From Pseudoponticoccus marisrubri (GTDB taxonomy: Bacteria > Pseudomonadota > Alphaproteobacteria > Rhodobacterales > Rhodobacteraceae): DNA of 64,000 nt. Position numbers and translations under genes: made by a program. The notes beneath the pieces are model-generated. The model was not told where the DNA came from. It did not search any database and was given only the letters and a program-made list of their open reading frames with translations. The stretch spans positions 372,001-436,000 of the forward strand of contig NZ_LPXO01000001.1 of NCBI RefSeq assembly GCF_001482405.1, in the 5' to 3' direction. Shown one piece after another: positions 47,954-64,000 of the stretch (its first letter is position 1; each line of letters begins with the position of its first letter).

Positions 47954-49102
47954 ATGATGACACACCCGTCGCTGATCCGCGCCGCCGCGCTGTCCGCGCT
48001 GGCCCTGGGCGCTGCCACCCCGGCCGCGGCGCAGTCGCGCTGCGGGGACAGCTACACGATGCAGCCGGGCGACACGCTCTACCAAGTCTCGCAAAGCTGC
48101 CGGGTCGCCATGTCACGCATCATGGCGCTGAACCCCGACCTCGACAGCCCGCGCGACATCGCCATCGGCACCCGGCTGCAGCTGGTCGGCGATGGCGCGG
48201 CCGAGCGCCCTGCCCCGCGCGACACCCGGACATATCGCGTGGAAGAGGGCGACACGCTCTTTGCAATCGCGCAGGCACTTGGCGTCTCGCTGTTCGAGCT
48301 GATCAACGAGAACGAGGACGTGAACCCCTTTGCCTTGGCCGTGGGCGAGATGCTGGACGTGCCGGGGGACCGCCCGGGCGCCTCGGTCTCGGTCTCGCCC
48401 AATGCCGGCGCGCCGGACACGCAGGTCACGGTGCGCGCCCGCAACCTGCGGCCGGGCGATTACGTCACGATCGGCGCCGGACGCAGCGCCTCGGACTGGA
48501 GCGCCCTGCGCGAGGTGCAGGTCGCCCGTGACGGAGACCTCACTGCCACCGTGCCGGTCCCCGACTGGGCGGAACCGGGCGACGCGCTGATCTACGTGGT
48601 CGATACCGACCGGGGCATGTCCTTCAAGTCGGACCTGTTCGAGGTGACGGGCGGGGCCCCTGATCCGGTGACGCTGGACGGGCGCGTGAACGCGGGCGTG
48701 GAATGCCCCATCCTGCGCACCCGCGACGGCGACAGCTATGCGCTGACCAGCGACAGCGTCGCCTTCACGCCCGGCGAATATGTCGAGATCACCGGTACCC
48801 GGGCCGAGATGTCCTACTGCCAGCAAGGCGCCGCGACGATCCGGGTCGACGAGATCCGCGAGGTCCGCCCGCCCGAGGGTGACGAGATCGGCGGCATGAC
48901 GCTGGAGGGCCGCATCGAGGACGGTGTCGAATGCCCCGTGCTGGTCACGCCCGACGGCGATCGCTGGGCCCTGACCAGCGACGGCATCGGCCTGACAGAG
49001 GGCGAATATGTCGAGATCCGTGGGGAGACCGTGCCGATCTCGACCTGCATGCAGGGGCTGGGCACGATCAGCGTGACGGATCTGCGCGAAGTGCCGCAAT
49101 AA
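47954..49102 (+). CDS. Secreted LysM-domain protein with duplicated C-terminal module
   Basis: 382 residues. The signal peptide covers about residues 1-26 (ends ATPAAAAQS). Two LysM domains follow (about 34-78 and 92-138; YTMQPGDTLYQVSQSC and YRVEEGDTLFAIAQALG), which bind peptidoglycan or chitin-like glycans. A beta-rich middle segment (about 140-235) leads to two copies of a roughly 70-residue module (VECPILRTRDGDSYALTSD... and VECPVLVTPDGDRWALTSD...), each with two cysteines likely bridged. GAGGAGG precedes two adjacent ATGs; the second may be used. It converges with rpoC across a shared terminator. Confidence 0.88.
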   Translation: MMTHPSLIRAAALSALALGAATPAAAQSRCGDSYTMQPGDTLYQVSQSCRVAMSRIMALNPDLDSPRDIAIGTRLQLVGDGAAERPAPRDTRTYRVEEGDTLFAIAQALGVSLFELINENEDVNPFALAVGEMLDVPGDRPGASVSVSPNAGAPDTQVTVRARNLRPGDYVTIGAGRSASDWSALREVQVARDGDLTATVPVPDWAEPGDALIYVVDTDRGMSFKSDLFEVTGGAPDPVTLDGRVNAGVECPILRTRDGDSYALTSDSVAFTPGEYVEITGTRAEMSYCQQGAATIRVDEIREVRPPEGDEIGGMTLEGRIEDGVECPVLVTPDGDRWALTSDGIGLTEGEYVEIRGETVPISTCMQGLGTISVTDLREVPQ

Positions 49103-49117
49103 ACCGGACGCACCAAG

Positions 49118-49149
49118 AAAAAGGCCCCCGACGATGCGGGGGCCTTTTT
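49118..49149. terminator. Bidirectional terminator between the LysM gene and rpoC
   Basis: Stem AAAAAGGCCCCCG with CGGGGGCCTTTTT and a 6-base loop. T-runs appear on both strands, so it can end the LysM transcript (plus) and the rpoBC transcript (minus). Confidence 0.92.
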
Positions 49150-49168
49150 GCTGTTCATGCGGGTCGCG

Positions 49169-53416
<4,248 letters not shown>

Positions 53417-53461
53417 CTCATGTCCTCAGAATTTCAGAGGGTGCGGGGGAGCTTGGAGCGA

Positions 53462-53505
53462 CAAATTTCGTGGACGAAATTTGCAAAAATCGTCCACGAT
53501 TTTTG
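53462..53505. repeat. Two abutting inverted hairpins in the rpoB/rpoC gap
   Basis: Unit one (53462-53483) has 10-bp arms CAAATTTCGT/ACGAAATTTG around GG. Unit two (53484-53505) has 10-bp arms CAAAAATCGT/ACGATTTTTG around CC. The cores CGTGGACG and CGTCCACG are reverse complements, so the units lie in opposite orientation with no spacer, like the paired units of a BIME. They are AT-rich, unlike their surroundings, and sit inside the essential rpoBC transcript. Confidence 0.9.
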
Positions 53506-53510
53506 ATGCG

Positions 53511-57653
<4,143 letters not shown>

Positions 57654-58049
57654 GTGAGGAGCCACCCTTTCGATGTTCTCTGCCCGAACGCGCCGGCCGT
57701 CGGGCCCCGGCGGCGCATTCCGTCAGTCACGGCGGATGACCCGATCCATTCTCGGCCGGCGTCCCACCGCCAGCCACTCGATCCGGTTGATCCTGCCTTG
57801 GGAAACCTCTCGACCCCGAGAGGCTTGCCAAGCCGGGACGTACCCCGTGCCGCACCCTTGTCCTGATTGTCCTGAGATCGCAGGGATGTGGGGGCGGATG
57901 GTTGAAACTTCAATACGACCTGCGCACCTCCCGACCGGAACACGACTGGCGGATTCGAATCAATCGAACCCGCAAGAGATTTCCGAATATTCCGTGAAGC
58001 GCAGGAACGCAAGTCCCCGGCCGGAGATTTGCTGCTTATCCACCACCCC

Positions 58050-58078
58050 ACGATGACAAAAACCGCGCGAAAGGTCAA
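58050..58078 (-). promoter_or_regulatory. Sigma70-type promoter of rpoBC
   Basis: TTGACC (58073-58078), 17 bases and CATCGT (58050-58055) on the minus strand. The -10 is weak, but position after the rplL terminator makes it the best candidate. Confidence 0.45.
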
Positions 58079-58155
58079 GCTTGGCGCACGTCCCCCGGGC
58101 CTTTCCCGTGACCTGCAAGGCGCACCCCTGCCCCGCCGCGCGGGGATATCGGACG

Positions 58156-58187
58156 AAAAAGGCGCCCCCGCGATGCGGGAGCGCCCT
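58156..58187 (-). terminator. Terminator/attenuator between rplL and rpoB
   Basis: 12- to 13-bp stem (AGGGCGCTCCCGC with GCGGGGGCGCCTT, one G-T pair in the middle), 3-base loop ATC, then TTTTTCG on the minus strand. It lies 42 bases past the rplL stop. In E. coli a partial terminator at this place sets the ratio of L7/L12 to RNA polymerase. Confidence 0.85.
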
Positions 58188-58228
58188 TGATACGTGACAG
58201 CTGCGGGGCGCATGCCCCGCAAGCCCGA

Positions 58229-58612
<384 letters not shown>

Positions 58613-58684
58613 TTTGAGACTCTTTCCGTATGCTTGATGTGTTCCAACGTCAGGGCGCGGGCCCTACGCAGATCCTTGGATGCC

Positions 58685-59203
58685 TTACGCCGCTTCCTGC
58701 TTTTCCTCGATGGTCGACAGGATGGAGGCGATGTTCGATGCAGGTGCGCCAATGGCCCCGGCGATGTTCGAAGCAGGTGCGCCGATGCAGCCGACGATGG
58801 AAGCGATGAGCTCCTCGCGCGACGGCATCTTCGACACGGCCTCGACACCGGCCCGGTCCAGCTTGGTGCCCGCCATGGCCCCGCCAAGGATCTCCAACTT
58901 CTTGTTGTCCTTGGCGAAGTCCTCGATGACCTTGGCCGCAGCGACCGGGTCCTCGGAGAAGGTGAGCACCGTCATGCCGTCGAGGTACTCGGAGATCTCC
59001 TCGGCGGGAGTCCCCTTGACGGCAATCCTGGCGAGCCTGTTCTTGGCGACGCGGACCGTCGATTCACCCTTGCGGGCGCGATCGCGCAGGTCCGTCATCT
59101 CGGCAACCGTGAGACCTTCGTAGCGGGCCACCACCACGACGCCAGAGCTTTCGAAGATCTGGCCGAGTTCCTCGACCACTTTCTCTTTCTGGGCTCTATC
59201 CAC
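58685..59203 (-). CDS. rplJ: 50S ribosomal protein L10 (GTG start)
   Basis: 172-residue stalk base protein that binds L7/L12 dimers and autoregulates its operon in E. coli. The start at GTG gives (M)[16 protein letters not shown], matching the family; TGGAG lies 7 bases upstream. The C terminus has the repeated [20 protein letters not shown] helix motif. It is first in the rplJL unit, with a promoter at 59434-59462 and a 230-nt leader where L10 binding would be expected. Confidence 0.99.
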   Translation of the reverse strand: MDRAQKEKVVEELGQIFESSGVVVVARYEGLTVAEMTDLRDRARKGESTVRVAKNRLARIAVKGTPAEEISEYLDGMTVLTFSEDPVAAAKVIEDFAKDNKKLEILGGAMAGTKLDRAGVEAVSKMPSREELIASIVGCIGAPASNIAGAIGAPASNIASILSTIEEKQEAA

Positions 59204-59433
59204 AGTTTCACTCCAGTTGTTGGAGGGCGGACCCTCCGGCTCTTTCCGGCAGGTTGCCCTGCCATTGAAGTCCGAATGAGGGTCGACGCATCCCGTGGCG
59301 CCCGGGGTCACGAAGGACCGGGGCGGAAAAGATGTCTCTTCCCGTCTCGGGCAGGAATTACTGGCTGGCGCCGACCCACCGTCTCGGACGAATGCAGCGG
59401 GGCCGACGAATCGGATCCCCTTGCAGGCTCAAG

Positions 59434-59462
59434 CGCATACAGGGTTTCCCCGCCCCCGCCAA
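59434..59462 (-). promoter_or_regulatory. Sigma70-type promoter of rplJ-rplL
   Basis: TTGGCG (59457-59462), 17 bases and TATGCG (59434-59439) on the minus strand. It lies 12 bases past the DUF4105 gene end and gives a leader of about 230 nt before rplJ, room for an L10-binding structure. Confidence 0.65.
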
Positions 59463-59474
59463 GGGGGCATGCGC

Positions 59475-60323
59475 TCAGCGACGTGCCATCGCCTCGCGCA
59501 GCGCGGTGGAAAAGGCGCGCGGCTCGGCCAGCGCATAGAATTCGCGGATCAGCGGCGAGATATGCGCCTGCGCCTCGGCGGTCTCGAAACTGTCCGCCTG
59601 CGCGATGAACCCCTGCTCGTAGAGGAACTCGTCGGAATAGCCGGGCAATATCCACGCGATGTCGAAGGGCACCGCGCCGGGGTCGAGCTTGTTCACCGTG
59701 CGCGCCAGCACATTGGTGCAGTTGGAGAACAGCGTGTTGTACCAGCGCGGCTGCGCGGCCAGGTCGGCGGTCTCGTCCAGCATGGCGCGCAGCACCGCCT
59801 TCTGCTGCTCCAGCGGAATGTCCAGCGGGTACAGGTAAAGCTGGTCCTCGGCCCAGAACTCGGAATTGCCGAACATGTCCCGCTCGGTCGTCCAGAGGAA
59901 CATGTACTCGAAGATCGGCAGCACGGCGGCCTTGGGGGCGCTGTAGGTCTCGCCCACCTCGCGCCGCGCCTCGATCGAGACGACATGCGCGCTGCCATCC
60001 TCGAAGGCGAAGGACAGCATGGTATGCGCGATGGCGTCCACATCGCCGAAGGGCTCGACCAGGTAATAGGCTTGCGTCAGCGTGTCGGGGTCGATCGCGA
60101 CATCCTCCCAGCGCTCGGCCCGCGGGGTGCCGTCCGGCGCGTAGTCCCAGTTGCGCAGGTTCTCGACCCGGTAGATCCCGTCGCTTTCGCTGACCTGCGG
60201 CAGGCGGGCGTGATCGGCCCGCCAGTTGCGGTCATGCGAGGGGGTGGCGAGCTGCCAGTTGAGCCAGAGCCCGGCGACGACCACCACAAGCGCGGCCAGA
60301 ACGATGGGGAAAAGCTTTTTCAT
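59475..60323 (-). CDS. DUF4105 domain protein (Lnb-type periplasmic/membrane-anchored)
   Basis: 282 residues with an N-terminal signal anchor (about residues 5-23). The DUF4105 domain shows HTMLSFAFEDG, VVSIEARREVGETY, the LWTTERDMFG segment, LDIPLEQQKAVLRAML and RWYNTLFSNCTNVLAR, with the conserved Cys near residue 200. The family includes Lnb N-terminal periplasmic proteins and looks like a papain/NlpC-type fold; a peptidase or amidase role is possible but unproven. It lies between rplA/MFS and rplJ, the same strand as the ribosomal genes. Confidence 0.88.
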   Translation of the reverse strand: MKKLFPIVLAALVVVVAGLWLNWQLATPSHDRNWRADHARLPQVSESDGIYRVENLRNWDYAPDGTPRAERWEDVAIDPDTLTQAYYLVEPFGDVDAIAHTMLSFAFEDGSAHVVSIEARREVGETYSAPKAAVLPIFEYMFLWTTERDMFGNSEFWAEDQLYLYPLDIPLEQQKAVLRAMLDETADLAAQPRWYNTLFSNCTNVLARTVNKLDPGAVPFDIAWILPGYSDEFLYEQGFIAQADSFETAEAQAHISPLIREFYALAEPRAFSTALREAMARR

Positions 60324-60426
60324 CCCCGCTCTCTAGCGCGGGATTGCGGCCGGACCAAGACGGCAGCGGGGCCGCGACGGGCCGGCGCGGCGCAGGAACA
60401 TGGCCCCGGGGCGCATCATTGGGCCC

Positions 60427-61626
60427 ATGAAAGGGGGCATCATCGATTTCTTCCGCAGCCTCACCGCCGCCGGCTTTGCCGCCACGGCGATCAGCTATGG
60501 CCCCGCGCGCATGGGGTTCGGCCTGTTCGTGCCCGCGTTCCGGGCAGAGTTCGGCCTCTCCGCGGCGCAGGTGGGTCTCATCTCCAGCCTCGGCTTCGCC
60601 GGGTTCCTCGTCGGGCTGCTGATCGCGCAAGGGATGCTGGGCCGGCTGGGGCCGATCGGGCCGGTCCTGTCCGGGCTGACGGCCGCGACGACGGGGCTTT
60701 TGATCGTCGCGCTGACGCCCGACGTGACGTGGCTGGCAATCGGCGTCTGCCTTGCCGCCTCGAGCGCGGGCTTTGCCTGGACGCCCTTCAACGACGCGGT
60801 GCATCGCAAGGTGCGGGACGTGGACCGGCCCACCGCCCTGTCCGAGATCAGCACCGGGACGAGCGTCGGCATCGCGCTGGCCGGGCTGACGGCGCTGAGC
60901 ATGGCCCTGTGCGGCATCGGCTGGCGGGTCTGCTGGGGCGTCTTCGCGGGGGCGAGTGCCTTGGCACTGGTCGGCAACGGGCTGGCACTGCGTCGGGTGG
61001 AGCGGGCCCCGCAAGCGCGCAGCACGCCCGGCTGGCGGGCCCTGTGCAAGCCCGCCGCGGCACCGCTTGCGGGCGTGGCCTTCACCTTCGGCGTCACCTC
61101 GGCCGTCTATATCTCCTTCGCCGCCGGACGCTTCGCGGAAGACGGCCTGCCCGGGGTCCCGCCGGACAGCGTCGCGCCGCTGGTCTTCATCTGCTACGGA
61201 CTGTTCGGCTTGGCAGGCCTGCTGACCGACCACGCGCGGCATCGTCTCGGCCTGCATTGGCTGCTGCGCCTGCTGTTTCTCGCTTCGGCGGGTTCTCTGG
61301 CGCTGGCCGGGCTCTGCCCCGACAGTCCCGCCGCGCTTGTTGCCTCCGCCGGTTTGCAGGGGATCAACGTCATGATGACCAGCGCCGTGCTGGCCTTCTG
61401 GTCTGAGCGCCTGTTCCCCGCCCTGCCCGCGCTGGGGTTCACCGCCACGCTGCTCGCCATGGCGACGGGCAGCGTGCTTGGCCCCGCGCTGGCCGGGCAA
61501 ATCGGCGGCGCGCTTTACCCGGCGGCGCGGTTCCTCGGCACCGCCCTGCTGCCCCTGCTCGCGGCGGCATTCCTTCCCGGCCGCGTCACCGACGCGCGCC
61601 CGGGATCCGGCCTGGCCGCGACATGA
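60427..61626 (+). CDS. MFS transporter (YbfB-like)
   Basis: 399-residue inner-membrane transporter with about 12 hydrophobic helices of the major facilitator type. It has GPARMGFGLFVPAFRAEFGLS near the N terminus and a loop between helices 2 and 3 (MLGRLGPIG). It resembles YbfB-family members of unknown substrate. Two starts are possible (60400 or 60427); neither has a good ribosome binding site. It diverges from the DUF4105 gene and converges with rplA. Confidence 0.85.
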   Translation: MKGGIIDFFRSLTAAGFAATAISYGPARMGFGLFVPAFRAEFGLSAAQVGLISSLGFAGFLVGLLIAQGMLGRLGPIGPVLSGLTAATTGLLIVALTPDVTWLAIGVCLAASSAGFAWTPFNDAVHRKVRDVDRPTALSEISTGTSVGIALAGLTALSMALCGIGWRVCWGVFAGASALALVGNGLALRRVERAPQARSTPGWRALCKPAAAPLAGVAFTFGVTSAVYISFAAGRFAEDGLPGVPPDSVAPLVFICYGLFGLAGLLTDHARHRLGLHWLLRLLFLASAGSLALAGLCPDSPAALVASAGLQGINVMMTSAVLAFWSERLFPALPALGFTATLLAMATGSVLGPALAGQIGGALYPAARFLGTALLPLLAAAFLPGRVTDARPGSGLAAT

Positions 61627-61651
61627 CCGGCCACAACGACCAATCCCAATG

Positions 61652-61678
61652 AAAAAGGGCGCCCCGGCCGGGACGCCC
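61652..61678 (-). terminator. Intrinsic terminator after rplA
   Basis: On the minus strand a 10-bp stem with one G-T pair (CGGGACGCCC region) and a 2-base loop is followed by TTTTTCATT, 26 bases past the rplA stop. It ends the rplKA unit and may also serve the convergent MFS gene. Confidence 0.75.
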
Positions 61679-61703
61679 CAATCACTGACGCATACGCTTC
61701 GGC

Positions 61704-62402
61704 TCAGTTGCCGGTGGCGTTGCTCACGTCGACGGTCACGCCCGGGCCCATCGAGGAGCTGAGCGCGATCTTCTTCATGTAGGTGCCCTTGGCACCGGCC
61801 GGCTTCGCGGCCGAAACGGCGTTCACGAAGGCGCGGATGTTCTCGGCCAGCTGGCCTGCATCGAACGAGACCTTGCCGACACCGGCATGGACCACGCCGG
61901 CCTTCTCGGCCTTGAACTGGACCTGGCCGCCCTTGGCGTCCTTGACCGCCTGCGCGACATCCATGGTCACCGTGCCGACCTTGGGGTTCGGCATCAGGTT
62001 GCGCGGGCCCAGGATCTTGCCCAGGCGGCCGACGATCGGCATCATGTCCGGCGTCGCGATGCAACGGTCGAACTCGATCGTGCCGCCCTGAATGGTTTCC
62101 ATCAGGTCTTCGGCGCCGACGATATCCGCACCGGCCTCTTTCGCCTCGTCGGCCTTGGGGCCGCGGGCAAAGACGGCGACGCGGACGGTCTTGCCGGTGC
62201 CGTTGGGCAGGCCGACGACGCCGCGGACCATCTGGTCGGCGTGGCGCGGATCGACGCCGAGGTTCATCGCGATCTCGACGGTCTCGTCGAATTTCGCGCT
62301 GGCGTTGGACTTGATGAGCGAGACGGCGTCCTCGACCGAGAGATCGGTCTTGCCGGCAAAGGCCTCACGGGCGGCGCGGGCGCGTTTTCCGAGTTTTGCC
62401 AT
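61704..62402 (-). CDS. rplA: 50S ribosomal protein L1
   Basis: 232-residue L1-stalk protein and repressor of its own operon in E. coli. It has [19 protein letters not shown], the [12 protein letters not shown] segment, [20 protein letters not shown] and a C-terminal [12 protein letters not shown]. It follows rplK by 5 bases. The usual downstream neighbour rplJ is 2.5 kb away, behind the MFS and DUF4105 genes. Confidence 0.99.
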   Translation of the reverse strand: MAKLGKRARAAREAFAGKTDLSVEDAVSLIKSNASAKFDETVEIAMNLGVDPRHADQMVRGVVGLPNGTGKTVRVAVFARGPKADEAKEAGADIVGAEDLMETIQGGTIEFDRCIATPDMMPIVGRLGKILGPRNLMPNPKVGTVTMDVAQAVKDAKGGQVQFKAEKAGVVHAGVGKVSFDAGQLAENIRAFVNAVSAAKPAGAKGTYMKKIALSSSMGPGVTVDVSNATGN

Positions 62403-62407
62403 GATGA

Positions 62408-62860
62408 TTACCCCTTCACCTCGATGCCCATCGACTTGGCCGAGCCAAGGATGATCTGCATGGCCGACTCGACGTCATTGGCCGAGAGGTCCTTCATCTT
62501 GGCCTCGGCGATCTCGCGCACCTGGGCCACGGTCACGGTGGCGATCGTCTCGCGGCCGGGCGCCTCGGCGCCGCGCGGACGGTTGCGCTTGCCCACGGGC
62601 TTCAGGCCGGCGGCCTTCTTCAGGTAGTAAGACGCGGGCGGCGTCTTGATGTCCATCGTGAAGGACTTGTCCTGATAGTAGGTGATCAGGGTCGGGCACG
62701 GCGCACCCGGCTCCATCTCCTGCGTGCGGGCGTTGAACGCCTTGCAGAATTCCATGATGTTGATGCCGCGCTGACCCAGGGCGGGGCCCACGGGCGGCGA
62801 GGGGTTGGCCTTGCCTGCAGGGATCTGCAGCTTCATCTTGCCGGCGAGCTTCTTGGCCAT
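62408..62860 (-). CDS. rplK: 50S ribosomal protein L11
   Basis: 150-residue GTPase-associated-centre protein: [20 protein letters not shown] at the N terminus, [20 protein letters not shown] in the linker and [20 protein letters not shown] at the C terminus. It is about 8 residues longer than E. coli L11 because of the Arg/Pro loop after KPVGK, typical of relatives. AGGAG precedes the ATG. Unlike most bacteria, nusG-secE are not upstream; a LysR gene is. Confidence 0.99.
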   Translation of the reverse strand: MAKKLAGKMKLQIPAGKANPSPPVGPALGQRGINIMEFCKAFNARTQEMEPGAPCPTLITYYQDKSFTMDIKTPPASYYLKKAAGLKPVGKRNRPRGAEAPGRETIATVTVAQVREIAEAKMKDLSANDVESAMQIILGSAKSMGIEVKG

Positions 62861-62995
62861 CGGCGTCTCCTGTTCCATCTCCCCGTGGTCGCGACCCCGG
62901 GGCGTTTGCGTGGCGTGGTGCGGACGGGACTTCGCGAAGCCCCTGCCTCCCACGGTGGATCCCGCGCATGGGCGTACCCTGCACGGTGAACCGGC

Positions 62996-63024
62996 CGGTT
63001 AGCTGCTCCGCGCCGATTTGGCAA
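62996..63024 (-). promoter_or_regulatory. Sigma70-type promoter of rplK-rplA
   Basis: TTGCCA (63019-63024), 17 bases and TAACCG (62996-63001) on the minus strand, giving a leader of about 130 nt before rplK, enough for an L1-binding site. Confidence 0.5.
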
Positions 63025-63055
63025 GCGATTCCCGTGCGGCCCGTGGCGATGGGCG

Positions 63056-63967
63056 CTAGCCGGTGGCCACCGCCCGATCCACCGCGCCCGTGTCGCGGGC
63101 CATCTCGGCAAAGATCCAGTCGCGGAAGGCGCGGATCATCGGGTCGTCGCGGCGGCTTTCGGGATAGGCGACGGAATAGATCGTCACCGGCATGGTCACC
63201 GCGTCGAAAAGCCGTTCCAGCCGCCCCGAGGCCAGCGTGCCGCGCACCATCATGTCATAGGCCAGCGCCACGCCCTGCCCCTGCTCGGCCGCCGTGGTCG
63301 ACAGTTCGCAATTGGGAAAGACCGGGCCGCGTGGCATCGACGGCTCGGCCATGCCGGCGGCGCGGAACCACTCGCCCCAGGCATCGAGCGTCTCGTCATG
63401 CATCAGCCGCAGACGCAGCAGGTCCTCGGGCACGGAGACACCTTCGCGCCGGCGCAGCGCGGGGCTGATGACCGGGTAGCGCCACGAGGACATGAAGGGC
63501 TCGGTCACCACGCCGGGCACCGGCGCATCGGCCCACTGGATCACCAGGTCGCTGCCATTGCTGGCGAAATCGGTCGAAGGCGCGCCGGTCGAGACGGCCA
63601 GCCGCACGCGGTCGCCAAAGCTCAGCCGGTCAAGCCGCGGCACCAGCCAGCGCGCGGCAAAGCCCGGGGTGCAGAGCACGCGGAACGGCCGGGCGCCGGC
63701 CTCCTGCACCGATCGCGTGCTTTCCTCGAAGGCGTTCAGCAGGCCCGTCAGCTTGCCGGCATAGCCGCGCCCGGTCAGCGTCAGCGCGATGGCATTGCCC
63801 CGCCGCTCGAAGAGCTGCGTGTCGAGATAGGCTTCGAGCGCGCGGATCTGGTGGCTGACGGCCGAGGGGGACAGGCACAGCTCCTCGGCGGCCGCCTTGA
63901 AGCTGAGATGCCGGGCCGCGGCCTCGAAGGCGCGGACGGCGGCGAACGGTGGAAAGGCCCGTCCCAT
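63056..63967 (-). CDS. LysR-family transcriptional regulator (GcvA-like)
   Basis: 303 residues. The N-terminal winged helix-turn-helix (about 6-65) reads FAAVRAFEAAARHLSFKAAAEELCLSPSAVSHQIRALEAYL. The effector-binding periplasmic-protein-like domain follows (about 93-300). The LSPSAVSHQI recognition helix and the segment RPFRVLCTPGFAARWLVPRL place it in the GcvA/AmpR-type group. AAAGG precedes the ATG. The target gene, probably divergent, lies beyond the window; it is the same strand as rplK, which has its own promoter. Confidence 0.94.
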   Translation of the reverse strand: MGRAFPPFAAVRAFEAAARHLSFKAAAEELCLSPSAVSHQIRALEAYLDTQLFERRGNAIALTLTGRGYAGKLTGLLNAFEESTRSVQEAGARPFRVLCTPGFAARWLVPRLDRLSFGDRVRLAVSTGAPSTDFASNGSDLVIQWADAPVPGVVTEPFMSSWRYPVISPALRRREGVSVPEDLLRLRLMHDETLDAWGEWFRAAGMAEPSMPRGPVFPNCELSTTAAEQGQGVALAYDMMVRGTLASGRLERLFDAVTMPVTIYSVAYPESRRDDPMIRAFRDWIFAEMARDTGAVDRAVATG

Positions 63968-64000
63968 GGAAGAATTCCTTTCACCCGAGGCTGAATAAAC

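Larger units (their letters stand above)
57654..58228 (-). other. rpoB leader and rplL/rpoB intergenic region
   Basis: This 575-base gap contains no gene I can support. It holds the terminator after rplL (58156-58187), a promoter candidate (58050-58078) and a long leader. Within the leader a 7-bp hairpin (57807-57824, CCTCTCG/CGAGAGG on the minus strand) is followed by TTTCCC. Such a leader may control rpoBC output, but no known riboregulator was recognised. Confidence 0.5.

Noticed and set aside
53417-53510. Factor-independent terminator between rpoB and rpoC
   Set aside because: The hairpins are short AT-rich stems without a following T-tract on the minus strand, and rpoC has no promoter of its own that I can see; transcription must read through.

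Overview
The window is a 64-kb stretch of a high-GC chromosome from an alphaproteobacterium, most likely Rhodobacteraceae (Roseobacter type). The assignment rests on gene content (ATP12 chaperone gene, AapJ-type amino-acid binding protein, TtcA, L3 and S17 with Ala/Glu-rich tails), on the rpmH-rnpA-yidD-yidC-engB-argB order, and on the protein sequences of the ribosomal and RNA polymerase genes. No phage, insertion sequence, CRISPR array or rRNA was seen. One tRNA (Arg, ACG) is present with its own promoter and terminator.

Layout. 1-4.4 kb, minus strand: a NUDIX hydrolase, tRNA-Arg, and a three-gene unit of TVP38-type membrane protein, FAD disulfide oxidoreductase and sensor histidine kinase. 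4.5-13.5 kb, plus strand: rpmH, rnpA, yidD, ttcA, a degenerate-GGDEF/EAL protein, yidC, a MOSC protein, engB, argB, an Fe-S protein and a SixA-like phosphatase, mostly joined by 4-bp start/stop overlaps. 13.5-20.3 kb, minus strand: an amino-acid binding protein, then the run degP/Q-rarA-crcB-rluC-HAD phosphatase-ATP12. 20.4-22 kb, plus strand: a small stress-type cluster (79-aa unknown, baeRF/host-attachment family, DUF4174) and a monooxygenase-like protein.

22-63 kb, minus strand: nearly the whole transcription/translation supercluster. In transcription order it reads rplK-rplA, rplJ-rplL, rpoB-rpoC, rpsL-rpsG-fusA-tuf, rpsJ-rplC-rplD-rplW, rplB-rpsS-rplV-rpsC-rplP, rpmC-rpsQ-rplN-rplX-rplE-rpsN-rpsH-rplF-rplR-rpsE-rpmD, rplO-secY-adk-rpsM-rpsK-rpoA-rplQ. 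It is unusually broken up. Accessory genes sit at five junctions: MFS transporter and DUF4105 protein (rplA/rplJ), sugar dehydrogenase and LysM protein (rpoC/rpsL), YoaK/DUF1275 (rplW/rplB), 2OG oxygenase + unknown + PRC-barrel (rplP/rpmC), and a cytochrome P450 (rpmD/rplO). Intrinsic terminators flank most breaks, and sigma70-type promoters with exactly 17-bp spacers restart most of the ribosomal units. A LysR regulator closes the window.

Most noteworthy non-coding features: an array of four abutting 22-24 bp palindromes between engB and argB, with a related copy at the left edge of the window; a pair of hairpins with mutually complementary cores inside the rpoB-rpoC transcript; a shared hairpin core in the rplQ/rpoA and tuf/fusA gaps; and two exact matches plus one near match to the alphaproteobacterial EcfG general-stress promoter (GGAAC-N17-CGTT) upstream of accessory plus-strand genes. 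All promoter, terminator and repeat calls were made by eye. Functional calls rest on motif recognition and family memory, not on database searches.
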